From NCBI GenBank assembly GCA_947461205.1, contig CANHJG010000011.1, positions 1-62,285 of the forward strand: DNA of 62,285 nt, in the 5' to 3' direction. Source of the DNA: Opitutia bacterium. GTDB lineage: Bacteria; Verrucomicrobiota; Verrucomicrobiia; Opitutales; Opitutaceae. Shown in pieces: positions 53,216 to 62,112 of this stretch. The notes below the pieces were generated by a model. The model did no database searches. It worked only from the letters and a program-made list of their open reading frames with translations, and had not been told where the DNA came from. Position 1 is the first letter of the stretch, and the number at the start of each line of letters is the position of its first letter. A program made the position numbers and the translations under genes.

Positions 53216-54247
53216 ATGCAGGTCTCGTTTTCCCCCGCCGATATCATCGCCATCGTGCAGCCCGTCGCGGCCCGCGGAGCCACCACCGAGACCATTCGTT
53301 CGCTCGCCGCCTTGGCCTCCGCGCAACCCGGCGATCTGTCCTTCCTCGGCAACGCAAAATACAAAGCCGAAGTCCCCCCGACGCGCGCTTCGCTGGTGCT
53401 GCTGCCCGTCGACTATGTCGGCGAGCCGTCGGCCAACCAACTGTTCCTGCTGGTCGAAAACCCGTCCCTGGCGCTGGCCCGGGTTTGCGCACGGATCGAA
53501 CAGTCCCTGTGGCCCAAGCCGGCGCCCGGCGTGCACCCCTCCGCCTCGGTCGCGTCCGGCACCTACATTGCCGCGACGGCGACAATCGGCCCGCTCTGCG
53601 TCGTCGAAGCCGGTGCCGTCATCGGCGAACGGGCGCACCTCCAGGCGCAGGTGTTCGTGGGACGCAACGCCCAAATCGGGGACGATTGCTGGCTGATGCC
53701 CGGCGTTGTGGTCGCGACCGAATGCGTGCTCGGCCAGCGCGTCCGCCTCCAGTCCGGTGTCGTCATCGGGTCCGACGGCTTTGGCTACGAGTTCGCCCAA
53801 GGCCGTCACGAAAAGGTTCCTCAGGTGGGCGACGTGCGGCTCGGCGACGATGTGGAAGTGGGCGCCAACAGCGCGCTGGATCGCGCGCGCTTCAGCCGCA
53901 CCGAGATCGGCGAGGGCACGAAAATCGACAACTTGGTCCAGATCGCGCACAACGTCGTCATCGGCAAACACTGCCTCATTTGTGCGCAGGTGGGCATCTC
54001 GGGCAGCACCACCCTCGGAGATTACGTTGTCTTGGGGGGGCAGGCGGGCATCGCCGGCCACCTCTCCGTCGGGCCAGGCGCCAAGGCCGGCGGGCGCGCC
54101 GCGATCACAGCGGACGTCCCGGCGGGGACCTTCGTCAACGGCAATCCGGCCATTCCTTACCAGCTCGAACGCCGCCTGGTCGTCCTGAACCACCGGCTGC
54201 CTGACCTCTTCAAGCGCGTCGCCGCTCTGGAGGCGCAGCGCGGTTGA
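53216..54247 (+). CDS. lpxD: UDP-3-O-acylglucosamine N-acyltransferase LpxD
   Basis: The protein has about 343 residues from the ATG at 53216. The frame is open upstream into the terminator region, but those codons are not protein-like. The N-terminal uridine-binding domain shows '[20 protein letters not shown]'. A left-handed beta-helix of hexapeptide repeats follows (about 115-300), with '[11 protein letters not shown]' and the catalytic-His segment '[14 protein letters not shown]' (His near residue 244), then '[20 protein letters not shown]'. It adds the second acyl chain in lipid A synthesis, showing that this organism makes lipopolysaccharide. It lies just after the skp terminator, the classic bamA-skp-lpxD order. 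Confidence 0.96.
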   Translation: MQVSFSPADIIAIVQPVAARGATTETIRSLAALASAQPGDLSFLGNAKYKAEVPPTRASLVLLPVDYVGEPSANQLFLLVENPSLALARVCARIEQSLWPKPAPGVHPSASVASGTYIAATATIGPLCVVEAGAVIGERAHLQAQVFVGRNAQIGDDCWLMPGVVVATECVLGQRVRLQSGVVIGSDGFGYEFAQGRHEKVPQVGDVRLGDDVEVGANSALDRARFSRTEIGEGTKIDNLVQIAHNVVIGKHCLICAQVGISGSTTLGDYVVLGGQAGIAGHLSVGPGAKAGGRAAITADVPAGTFVNGNPAIPYQLERRLVVLNHRLPDLFKRVAALEAQRG

Positions 54248-54348
54248 GGCGCGCTCCGCACGCGGCGACCCGGCCGGCCGGCCCGGCCCGACGCCGTGAC
54301 GCAGAAAAGTCTTCCGCCGCGTGCGGTTCGTCCCCACCGTCCGGGCGC

Positions 54349-55296
54349 ATGAGCGAATCGCGGCTAAAAATCTTCACGGGCAATTCTAATCGCATCCTCG
54401 CCGAGGAAATGTGCCGCTCCATTGGCGAGCCGCTGGGCGAGGCCACCGTGACCAGCTTTCCCGACGGCGAGTCCTTCGTGAAGATCAATGAAAACGTCCG
54501 CGGCCACGACGTGTTCATCATCCAGTCCACCTGCCCGCCGACCAACCACCACCTCGTCGAACTGCTGATCATGATCGATGCGGCGCGCCGCGCCTCGGCG
54601 CAGCGCATCACCGCCGTGCTGCCCTTCTACGGCTATGCGCGCCAGGACCGCAAGGATCAGCCCCGCGTGCCGATCACGGCTAAGCTCGTCGCCAACCTCC
54701 TCGTCGCCGCAGGCGCCACGCGTATCCTGACGATGGATCTGCACAGCCAGCAGATCCAGGGCTTCTTCGATATCCCGGTCGATCATCTCTTCGCCTCGCC
54801 GGTGTTCTTCGAACACTTCGCGAAAACAAAACGCGAAAACCTCGTGGTCTGTTCGCCCGACGTCGGGGGCATGAAGATGGCGGCGGCCTATGCCGACGTC
54901 CTCGGCGCCGGCCTCGCGCTCGTCGCCAAGAAACGCAAGAGCGCCACCACCGTCGAAGCCATCAATGTCGTCGGTGAAGTCGACGGCTGCGATATCTTGC
55001 TGGTGGACGACATCACGGAAACCGCCGGCACGCTCTGCGCCGCCGCAAAAATTCTCCGGGAACACGGCGCCCGCAGTATCCGCGCCGCCGTGAGCCACTG
55101 TATTCTCAATGAGACGGCGATCGAGCGGCTCAAGAGCGGGCTCATCGACGAGCTCATCACGACCAATTCCACGCCCGTCAACACGCACGGCCTCCCCATC
55201 ACCGTGCTCAGCATCGCCCCGCTGCTCGGTCAGGCCATCCAACGCATCAACAGCAACGAAAGCGTCACCAGTCTTTTTCGCATCAAGGGCATCTGA
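54349..55296 (+). CDS. prs: Ribose-phosphate pyrophosphokinase
   Basis: The protein has about 315 residues, normal for the family, from the ATG at 54349. 'LKIFTGNSNRILAEEM' and 'FPDGESFVKINENVRGHDVF' begin the enzyme; 'YGYARQDRKDQPRVPITAKL' is the ATP-binding flexible loop region; 'TMDLHSQQIQGFFDIPVDHL' the metal/ATP site; 'CSPDVGGMKMAAAYAD' a catalytic segment; 'DILLVDDITETAGTL' the PRPP-binding loop. It makes PRPP from ribose 5-phosphate and ATP for nucleotide synthesis. pyrE, which uses PRPP, lies nearby on the other strand. The frame upstream of 54349 (to 54244) looks non-coding. Confidence 0.97.
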   Translation: MSESRLKIFTGNSNRILAEEMCRSIGEPLGEATVTSFPDGESFVKINENVRGHDVFIIQSTCPPTNHHLVELLIMIDAARRASAQRITAVLPFYGYARQDRKDQPRVPITAKLVANLLVAAGATRILTMDLHSQQIQGFFDIPVDHLFASPVFFEHFAKTKRENLVVCSPDVGGMKMAAAYADVLGAGLALVAKKRKSATTVEAINVVGEVDGCDILLVDDITETAGTLCAAAKILREHGARSIRAAVSHCILNETAIERLKSGLIDELITTNSTPVNTHGLPITVLSIAPLLGQAIQRINSNESVTSLFRIKGI

Positions 55297-55410
55297 TGCC
55301 GCCGGGCAGGGGCGGGCGGCCCACGGCGGCGCCGCGCCACCGGAAACCGGGCGCGCTGGAGATTTGCGCTCGGGGCCCTCCCGGTTCACTATCGGATCGT
55401 GCCTCTCTCC

Positions 55411-56871
55411 ATGAACTCTCCGCTTCTCGCCCGCGTCTTCCTCGCCGCCCTCTTGGCCCCCGGTGTCTCCCCAGCATTCGCCGCCGCCAAGGGCGCTAAG
55501 GAGGCCAAGGCCGCCGCCGCGGTGCCGAACCAAAAGCCCGAACTGCGGCTCGATCTCTCGGCGATCTCCACGGGGCAATCGGCGGTCGTCACCAGCTACG
55601 CCGATGTCGTCGAACCCGTGCAGCGCGCGGTCGTTTCAATCTATTCGACGAAAATCATCAAGGAGCGCGTCCAGGTGAATCCGCTCTTCCGCCAGTTCTT
55701 CCCGGGCCTCCAGGATCAGGAACGCGAGAGCAAGCAGGAGGGCATGGGCTCCGGCGTCATCGTCTCGGCCGACGGCTATATTCTCACCAACCACCACGTC
55801 GTCGAAGGTGCCGACGAACTCAAAGTATCGCTCTCCGACGACCGCGAATTCATCGCGAAGGTGATTGGCACCGACCCCAAAACCGACGTGGCCGTCATCA
55901 AGATCGAGTCGGAAACCCTGCCCTCCGTAACCTTGGCCGACAGCGAAAAACTGCGCGTCGGCGACATCGTGTTCGCGGTCGGCAATCCCCTCGGCGTCGG
56001 CCAGACCGTCACCATGGGCATCGTGTCCGCCAAGGGTCGCAACAAGGTCGGGATCCTCGATGGCGGCTACGAAGATTTCATCCAGACCGACGCCGCGATC
56101 AACATGGGCAATTCCGGCGGCGCCCTCGTCGACGCCAAGGGCCGGCTGGTCGGCATCAACAGTGCGATTCTCTCGCCCTCGCGCGGCAATATCGGAATCG
56201 GCTTCGCTATTCCGGTGAACCTCGCGGCGTCGATCATGAACAGCCTGATCGCCACCGGCCGCGTTTCCCGCGGTTACCTTGGCGTGAAGAGCCCCGACAG
56301 CGTCACCCCCGACGTCGCCGAGCAACTCGGTCTGCCCAGGGACACCAAGGGCGTCCTCATCACCGACATTGATGCCGGCAGTCCCGCGGAAAAGGCCGGA
56401 CTGAAGCGCACCGATGTTATTCTCGGCGTCGACGGCCACACCGTGACGTCGCTCGAAGATCTGCGTCTCCGGATTTCCCAAATGATCCCCGGCTCGGTCA
56501 CGAAGATCAAAGTCATGCGCGACAGCCAAGAGACGATCGTCGAGGTCACGCTCGGGACCCTCTCCGAGAATCCCAACGAGCTTTTCCCGGGCGTGAACGT
56601 CACGCCGCTCACGAACGAAGCGCGGCGCCGCCTGGGCATCGTTGATCCGCGGATCAGCGGCCTGATCATCACCGATCTCGCCGAAGACTCGCCGTTCCGC
56701 GAGCGCCTCGCCGCCGATGTCGTGATCATTGAGGTGAACCGGCGACCCGTGCCCGATCTGGCGGCGGCCAAAGCCGCCCTCAAGCCACCGGGCGAAAACA
56801 ATCTGCTCGCGGTCTACTATCGCGGCCAAATCCGCTTCGCCGTTATTACCGTGCCTCCGTCCGGCCGTTGA
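55411..56871 (+). CDS. DegP/HtrA-type periplasmic serine protease
   Basis: The protein has about 486 residues from the ATG at 55411 (a GTG at 55399 is in frame). A signal peptide ends near 'VSPAFAAAK'. The trypsin-like domain shows the catalytic triad: His in 'ILTNHHVVEGADE' (about 127), Asp in 'KTDVAVIKIE' (about 158) and Ser in 'NMGNSGGALVDAKG' (about 233). Two PDZ domains follow: the first around 275-365 ('RGYLGVKSPDS', 'DIDAGSPAEKAGLKRTDVIL') and the second around 385-480 ('LIITDLAEDSPFRERLAADV'). It degrades or refolds damaged envelope proteins, including outer-membrane proteins. It converges with pyrE, with 46 bases between the stop codons. Confidence 0.95.
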   Translation: MNSPLLARVFLAALLAPGVSPAFAAAKGAKEAKAAAAVPNQKPELRLDLSAISTGQSAVVTSYADVVEPVQRAVVSIYSTKIIKERVQVNPLFRQFFPGLQDQERESKQEGMGSGVIVSADGYILTNHHVVEGADELKVSLSDDREFIAKVIGTDPKTDVAVIKIESETLPSVTLADSEKLRVGDIVFAVGNPLGVGQTVTMGIVSAKGRNKVGILDGGYEDFIQTDAAINMGNSGGALVDAKGRLVGINSAILSPSRGNIGIGFAIPVNLAASIMNSLIATGRVSRGYLGVKSPDSVTPDVAEQLGLPRDTKGVLITDIDAGSPAEKAGLKRTDVILGVDGHTVTSLEDLRLRISQMIPGSVTKIKVMRDSQETIVEVTLGTLSENPNELFPGVNVTPLTNEARRRLGIVDPRISGLIITDLAEDSPFRERLAADVVIIEVNRRPVPDLAAAKAALKPPGENNLLAVYYRGQIRFAVITVPPSGR

Positions 56872-56917
56872 GCCGGGCTTGGTCGGGTGCCGACTTGGGC
56901 GGAGGGAAAGCGGATGG

Positions 56918-57493
56918 TCAGCTACCCGGCTTCTCGATCGGGATTTTCGCCAGCGACTCCGGCACGGCGTCGGCCGGATAGGTGGGAAAACTGAGTTCCA
57001 GCAGCGACACCGCCGGCACGGCAAAGCGCGCGGCCCCAGCGCTGCGGTCCACCAGCATCGCGACGCCCACCGCCGTACCGCCGGCCTGCCGCACGATCTC
57101 AAGGCTTTCGAGCACCCGGCCGCCGCGCGTCACGACATCCTCGACGACTAGCACGGGCTCGCCCGCGGCGAGCGTGAAACCGCGGCGCAGGACGAGGACG
57201 TTGTTTTCCTTCTCCGCAAAAATATAGCGGGCCTTTGCTTGGCGCGCGAGTTCCTGCCCGATCACGAGGCCGCCCATCGCCGGGGCCAGCACGGTGGAAA
57301 ACACGAGCCCTTGGGCGCGCACTTTCGCGAGGAGTAACTCGGCGAGCCGCTCGACGGCGTCCATGCGTTGACAGACCTGTGCGCATTGAAAGTAGTGCCC
57401 GCTGTGCAGTCCCGAGCGGAGCACAAAGTGCCCCTGGAGCAGCGCGCGCGTGCGGGTGAAGATGTCGAGGATTTCCTGTTGTCCAGCGTCCAT
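56918..57493 (-). CDS. pyrE: Orotate phosphoribosyltransferase
   Basis: The protein has about 191 residues from the ATG at 57493 (the frame extends to 57679 without conserved sequence). 'GHFVLRSGLHSGHYFQCAQV' is the N-terminal substrate loop of the longer OPRTase type; 'LAPAMGGLVIGQELARQAKA' and 'IFAEKENNVLVLRRGF' follow; 'PVLVVEDVVTRGGRVLESLE' is the PRPP-binding motif (about residue 117). It joins orotate to PRPP in pyrimidine synthesis. Divergent from the HTH-metallo-beta-lactamase-fold gene with 82 bases between starts. Confidence 0.95.
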   Translation of the reverse strand: MDAGQQEILDIFTRTRALLQGHFVLRSGLHSGHYFQCAQVCQRMDAVERLAELLLAKVRAQGLVFSTVLAPAMGGLVIGQELARQAKARYIFAEKENNVLVLRRGFTLAAGEPVLVVEDVVTRGGRVLESLEIVRQAGGTAVGVAMLVDRSAGAARFAVPAVSLLELSFPTYPADAVPESLAKIPIEKPGS

Positions 57494-57575
57494 AGGTCCC
57501 ACGGTGCGGCAACCGTGCGAAAAAACAAAATCAATTTTGCACTCCCCCGCGGTTGCCCCGTAGGCTCGGGCTGTC

Positions 57576-58424
57576 GTGAACATTTTCCCCCTTCCGCCCC
57601 TCGAAGATGAGTTGGGCGACGTGCTCGAAAAGGCCATGCACCGCGCCGGGTTGACCGACGAGTCGCTCGCCGCGCGCACCGGGGTGCGGGCGGGCCGGAT
57701 TCTTGATGCGATCGACTACCGCTCGGATTTGACCACCGACGAGCTCCGGTTGCTGGCGGCCGCGCTCGGCCTCAACGAGGTCGGGCTCTGCGCGCTCGGC
57801 ACGGGCCGCTATCCGCAGCCGGAAATCGGCGCGCTGCCGTTTTGTGTCTGGCCGCTGCGGATGCCGCATGGCATCGGCGTGGTCAACGCGTATCTCGTCG
57901 GTGAATTCGGCAGCGATCGCGCCGTGTTGTTCGACGCGGGGGCGGGCCTGGGCGCGTTGGCGGCGGTCTGGCCCCGCAGCATCCGCCGGCTCGACGCTGT
58001 GTTTCTTACCCACATCGAGCTCGAGCATGCTGGTGGACTGGGCGAAGTGGTGGCGCGGTTTGCCGTGCAGGCCGCCTTTGTGCCGCGCGGTGCCGAGGCG
58101 CCGTGCGGTCGCCCGGTGGGCGAGGGGGAGACCAAGGTTTTCGGGCCGCTGGAAATCACGGCCTACACGACGCCGGGTCACGCGGCCGCGCACAACTGTT
58201 ACGTCGTGCGGGCGCCGGCCGCCCGGACCGGCGCGAGGTTGTTGGTTTCGGGCGACCTCGTGTTTGCCGGCTCGGCGGGCGGCGGCTACTTTTCGCACGA
58301 ACAACTGCAGGCAAATTTGCGGCGCGTGCTCCAGGCGGTGCCGGCCACCACGGTGATCGCCCCGGGCCATGGGCCGCTGACGACGGTGGAAAACGAACTG
58401 CGCTACAACCCATTTGTGGTCTGA
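57576..58424 (+). CDS. HTH / metallo-beta-lactamase-fold protein with altered metal motif
   Basis: The protein has 282 residues from a GTG at 57576. Residues about 10-70 look like an XRE-type helix-turn-helix ('HRAGLTDESLAARTGVRAGR' and 'DLTTDELRLLAAALGLNE'). The remainder is a metallo-beta-lactamase fold: 'GVVNAYLVGEFG', 'AVFLTHIELEHAGGLGEV', 'TPGHAAAHNCYVV', 'LLVSGDLVFAGS' and 'VIAPGHGPLTTVENEL'. The usual H-x-H-x-D-H motif reads H-I-E-L-E-H, so the second His and the Asp are both Glu, while the later His, Asp and His ligands are kept. The protein may bind a different metal or one metal only. The HTH suggests a regulator or a DNA/RNA-linked role. Function not known to me. Confidence 0.85.
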   Translation: MNIFPLPPLEDELGDVLEKAMHRAGLTDESLAARTGVRAGRILDAIDYRSDLTTDELRLLAAALGLNEVGLCALGTGRYPQPEIGALPFCVWPLRMPHGIGVVNAYLVGEFGSDRAVLFDAGAGLGALAAVWPRSIRRLDAVFLTHIELEHAGGLGEVVARFAVQAAFVPRGAEAPCGRPVGEGETKVFGPLEITAYTTPGHAAAHNCYVVRAPAARTGARLLVSGDLVFAGSAGGGYFSHEQLQANLRRVLQAVPATTVIAPGHGPLTTVENELRYNPFVV

Positions 58425-58751
58425 GGGCGGCTCGCCCGGCGCGGGGAGAAACTGGTCGGGGCGGGAAGATTAAACACCGAACTTCACTGGTGCTAATATC
58501 TCGCGACTGGTTAATTTACCTAGAGAAAACGAGACTCTTGCTGCCAATTTTGAGGTTTAACGTGGTGTAAATCGCGCGGTCGCGCGGTCCGGAAGGTCTG
58601 AAACCAACCCGCAATCAGCACCATTAACACCACCGACCGGGGTTTGGGTTCAGCGCGTAGCGGGCAGGCCCGTTAGTCCAAGCGTCTGCGGTTCGCCGCA
58701 GCCCGGATTGGAATCCATCGTTTGAGCCTTGTACGTTGGTAAGCGTGCAGC
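58425..58751. other. Non-coding stretch before the Uma2 gene
   Basis: About 330 bases without a credible gene. A less GC-rich patch runs from about 58490 to 58570. A short direct repeat CGCGCGGT occurs twice near 58575. Nothing else is recognisable. Confidence 0.5.
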
Positions 58752-59312
58752 TCAGCGTTTGAACACTTCTGCCGCGCTGACGGTCAGGCCCGGGAGCACG
58801 GGCGTGGCGAATGTCTCGTCGTCTTCGACCAGCCGAACCGCTTTGACCGGGTCGCGGGCAAAGTCGTAAAGGTGGATTTGCTGCAAAACCGGATCGACGA
58901 GCCACATTTCCTTTACTCCGGCGCGGGCGTAAATCGCGCGCTTCCGTTTCTTGTCCAGTTGCGAGGTGGCGACGGAGAGCACTTCGATCACGAGATCCGG
59001 CGCGCCGTGCAGCCCGTCTTCCTGACGCAGGTTACTACGGGAGTTTGCCAGGAAAAGCATGTCGGGTTGCACTACATCCTGTTCGGAAAGGTAGACGTCG
59101 TAGGGGGCCAGATAGACGCGGCCGACCGGATGTTGACGCACGTAGCTCCCCAGGATCTGGCTCAGATTCCACACGATTTCCTGATGATACGAATTCGGAG
59201 CTGGGGCCATGTGGAGTTCTCCTTCGATTAGCTGGTAGCGCCCGCCATCCCCGAGCAAGGCCCGGTAGTCATCGGCAGTCAGCCGTTCGGTTTCGATAGT
59301 CGCGGGCTGCAT
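58752..59312 (-). CDS. Uma2 family (DUF820) endonuclease-like protein
   Basis: The protein has about 186 residues from the ATG at 59312 (a TTG at 59348 is in frame but adds no conserved sequence). 'LTADDYRALLGDGGRYQLIE' with 'GELHMAPAPNSYHQ' is the family start; 'VVQPDMLFLA', 'PDLVIEVLSVATSQLDKKRK' and 'YARAGVKEMWLVDP' carry the D-x(n)-E-x-x and Glu residues of the PD-(D/E)xK-like core. Uma2 proteins are numerous in cyanobacteria, planctomycetes and other phyla, often next to mobile elements, and their targets are unknown. Here it marks the beginning of an accessory stretch that ends in an IS3-type element. Confidence 0.88.
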   Translation of the reverse strand: MQPATIETERLTADDYRALLGDGGRYQLIEGELHMAPAPNSYHQEIVWNLSQILGSYVRQHPVGRVYLAPYDVYLSEQDVVQPDMLFLANSRSNLRQEDGLHGAPDLVIEVLSVATSQLDKKRKRAIYARAGVKEMWLVDPVLQQIHLYDFARDPVKAVRLVEDDETFATPVLPGLTVSAAEVFKR

Positions 59313-59645
59313 GATCCACGACTGTGCGTGGGACTGCCCCGCTGTCAAAAGTCGAAATGCACTTCAATCGGGAACGCCGGAGCGGTGCGTGACGCCATTC
59401 GGCTCCGGGAGAAGGAGCGAACCGGGCGAACACGCAGTCGATCCGACGCAATTTGTGGCAGGGCGACGTCACACTGAGAGTGGGTTTGTTCATCAGAATT
59501 GCCGGTCTTGCGCGACTCAGTTGTGCGAGGCGGCGATGACCTCTGCCCTCTGTTCGTTCACATTGACGCCGACGAATTGCGCCAGTGGGACCGAACACAA
59601 TATTGCGTTGGCAAGGGTCGCCGGTTCCGACCATTTTTCCGCCCG
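59313..59645. other. Divergent intergenic region, Uma2 / unknown gene
   Basis: About 330 bases between two divergent starts. The frame of the downstream gene remains open back to 59499 but the translation before 59646 has no recognisable feature. Promoters for both genes are expected here; none can be pinpointed. Confidence 0.4.
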
Positions 59646-61442
59646 ATGCCAGAGTCCGATTTGCCATCAGGAAAGCAACTCGGCGCGCGTTTGCGCGCAG
59701 CGCTCACCGACGAGCAGCTCGGCAAGCTGCTGGATATGGCGGGCGGCGTGGGTGTGCTGCGCAGTCTCGACGGCGCGTTGCGCGCCGCCGATCCGGATCT
59801 TGCCGATACCGTAAGCAAGATTCTCGCTGGCGACGAGCTTGCCGATTCTTCCGCGACAGACGTCGAGACCTCGGATCGCCGGGCGCTCGAAATCTGGCAC
59901 GAGCATTGGGCGGCGTGGAAAAGCCACGTCGCCGAACTCGGCGACGAGCAGGGCGTGTACGCCAATCACGATGAACATTGGCACCCGCCGTATTTCGATC
60001 CGTACGCGCTGGCCGAAGATCTCGACGGGGTGGCCGCGAAACTTGCGCCCGGTCTCGATCGAGCATTCGCGCTCACCGACGAACCCGGGCGATTCGACCA
60101 GGCGCTGGCTGAGATTGACCGCGGCATCGCCCGGTATCCGGACTGGGTGCAGATGAACGAGGACGTTTGTACGCTCGGCCCGCACGCCACGGTCTGCGCC
60201 CTGCGATGGATCTGGCTCGGCCTCGCCACGAAGCCGGCGGCCGGCGGGTTGTTCGTGGACCGACTGTGGAAGTTGGAAAACGAATACGAGTATGTGACGT
60301 GGAATGCGGAGGCCGCGGGGCGGTTTTTTGCGGAGTTACCGGAAGAGGCCGGGCGTGAAATCCACACCCGGCTGGGCGCGCCGCCGTTCGTGGAGGTAAG
60401 CGACGAAGTTCGTTCGCTGTGGCATCGCGTGCGGGTCATCTACGAGCAGCGTTTCGATCCGGTGGCGCACCTGCGCACCTGCGACGAGTACCTCGAGCGC
60501 GACTGGCGTTACGGCGAGCCGCTGATCGCCGCCGCAACGGCTCGAGGAGACTTTGCCGCCGCAGAGAGGGAGGTGGCGCGGACGGTGAGCAGCCTGCTCC
60601 GCTACGACGTCGAGGAACCGTGGCAACCGGAGGCGCCGCTGTGGGACGCGAAGCGGTGTGGGCGAATGCCGGAAGAGGAGCGCGCTCTGCTCGATCTCCT
60701 CGGGAGGTGGGAAGTGATCGCCGAAGCGGGCGGACGCCGCGCGCGCGCGGCGAGTTGCCGGCTGCAGCAGACGCTGTGGACCAGCGCGGACGACTGGCTG
60801 GCGGTATTCGCGGCCTTCGCTGATTTCCGGTCGCGCGGAGGCAAGGCGGCGGTGGGCGAGAAACTTTTCGGTGCATGGCGGGAGTGGGAAGTAGACGCCT
60901 GCACGCCCTCCGGCGAGCCGCCGGCCGGCCAGCAGGTCGAATCGTGGGTGCGATGGTTGATCGACGCGCGGCGCGATCCGGCATCGCACCGGTCCGGACT
61001 GGGTGAACATTTGGAAGTGTGGATCGAAGGCTGCCGGACGCACGCGGCGTTCTTCGGCCGGCACTGGCGGTCCCTGGCGCTGCTGACGCGCAGTCTGCCC
61101 CAACACGATCAGATCAAATCAGAATATCCCGCCTTTGCGACGCACGTGCTTCTGACACAGAACCTGCCCGGGAAGTGCGCGCAGAGTATGCGTGAGGCGC
61201 TGGCGTCGCTCGAGCTCGCGGGGATTGGGCCGATGCCGGCCTGGACTGAGCATCTGCACACGTTGGTGCCATCGCCAGCGAACAGCTCCGCACTCTACAC
61301 CGAGCAGGCCGTTTGGATGAAAGCGCTTTCCGAGGTGAACCGCCCGCGTTACGAAGCACTGCTCGCGCGCTGGCGAACGGAGTTTTCGCGCCGCCGCAAC
61401 CTTTGGAAGGACATGAAAACGTGCGGGTGCCCGGGGTGTTGA
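59646..61442 (+). CDS. Uncharacterised 598-residue protein with Cys-rich C-terminus
   Basis: I do not recognise this family. The ATG at 59646 (MPESDLPSGKQLGARLRAAL) seems better than an upstream GTG frame from 59499. The protein has no signal peptide and no membrane helix, is rich in Trp, Arg, Glu and Ala, and appears mostly helical. Segments such as 'RALEIWHEHWAAWKSH' and 'FDQALAEIDRGIARYPDWVQ' resemble helical-repeat (TPR-like) proteins. 'HDEHWHPPYFDPYALAEDLD' is acidic and His-rich. The end 'MKTCGCPGC' could bind a metal. It may act with the small gene 22 bases downstream. The location between a Uma2 gene and an IS element suggests accessory origin. Confidence 0.75.
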   Translation: MPESDLPSGKQLGARLRAALTDEQLGKLLDMAGGVGVLRSLDGALRAADPDLADTVSKILAGDELADSSATDVETSDRRALEIWHEHWAAWKSHVAELGDEQGVYANHDEHWHPPYFDPYALAEDLDGVAAKLAPGLDRAFALTDEPGRFDQALAEIDRGIARYPDWVQMNEDVCTLGPHATVCALRWIWLGLATKPAAGGLFVDRLWKLENEYEYVTWNAEAAGRFFAELPEEAGREIHTRLGAPPFVEVSDEVRSLWHRVRVIYEQRFDPVAHLRTCDEYLERDWRYGEPLIAAATARGDFAAAEREVARTVSSLLRYDVEEPWQPEAPLWDAKRCGRMPEEERALLDLLGRWEVIAEAGGRRARAASCRLQQTLWTSADDWLAVFAAFADFRSRGGKAAVGEKLFGAWREWEVDACTPSGEPPAGQQVESWVRWLIDARRDPASHRSGLGEHLEVWIEGCRTHAAFFGRHWRSLALLTRSLPQHDQIKSEYPAFATHVLLTQNLPGKCAQSMREALASLELAGIGPMPAWTEHLHTLVPSPANSSALYTEQAVWMKALSEVNRPRYEALLARWRTEFSRRRNLWKDMKTCGCPGC

Positions 61443-61464
61443 GAGGCGTGACGCCAAGCCGGTC

Positions 61465-61935
61465 ATGAGCCGAAAGAAAAAACGCCCGTTGCCGCCGCGC
61501 ACCTTGCGCATGGATCGCCACGGTCGACTGCTGTCGGCCCGTCCGTGGCTCGCGACGCAGCGTGGTCGTCCGGCGGAACGCATCGCACGATCTTATCGCA
61601 AGCGCTTCGGGGTGGACTGGGTGTGCGCGATCGCGGAGTTGTCGGCGCTCGGAATCTCGTTCGACCCCAAATGGCGCGAGCAGCTCACCCGCACGCTCGA
61701 GGGTGCGCGCCAAGCAAAGGCCCGCCGGAAGGCAGCAAAGACGGAGACCTTGTCGCGCAAAGCGTTTCCGGAGTCGGATGACACATTCTCGGTTAGCGCG
61801 GGCCAGAGCGAAGGCGGCGCGGCGTTCGGTGTGATATGGGAGGAAGGGGAGGGGATCGAGCGCAGGGCGTCGATGGAGCCGCCGCTAAAGGACGACGCGG
61901 CGGTGCCGTGCGCCGACGAATCGCTGCCGTTTTGA
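61465..61935 (+). CDS. Uncharacterised 156-residue basic protein
   Basis: I do not recognise this protein. It begins 'MSRKKKRPLPPRTLRMDRHG', strongly basic, then 'AERIARSYRKRFGVDWVCAI' with 'LSALGISFDPKWREQLTRTL', a compact helical region that might be nucleic-acid binding, and an acidic low-complexity C-terminus ending 'CADESLPF'. The start lies 22 bases after the stop of the 598-residue gene, so the two probably share a transcript. The middle part ('FGVDWVCAIAELSALGI') is the most gene-like. Function unknown. Confidence 0.65.
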   Translation: MSRKKKRPLPPRTLRMDRHGRLLSARPWLATQRGRPAERIARSYRKRFGVDWVCAIAELSALGISFDPKWREQLTRTLEGARQAKARRKAAKTETLSRKAFPESDDTFSVSAGQSEGGAAFGVIWEEGEGIERRASMEPPLKDDAAVPCADESLPF

Positions 61936-62112
61936 ACGCGAACGCAGCGAGGTCAGGCGGTGACCGCGCGCTTCAGATTCTTCGCGACGCCCACCGGGAT
62001 ATGGCGGGTTTGGACGCGCAGGCACCATGCCGATCCCCGTTTTCGTCGAGCCAGTGGACACTCGCCACGAACGGCGGGAAGCGGCAGAGCGCCTGGGCTT
62101 ACCTCGAAAAAA

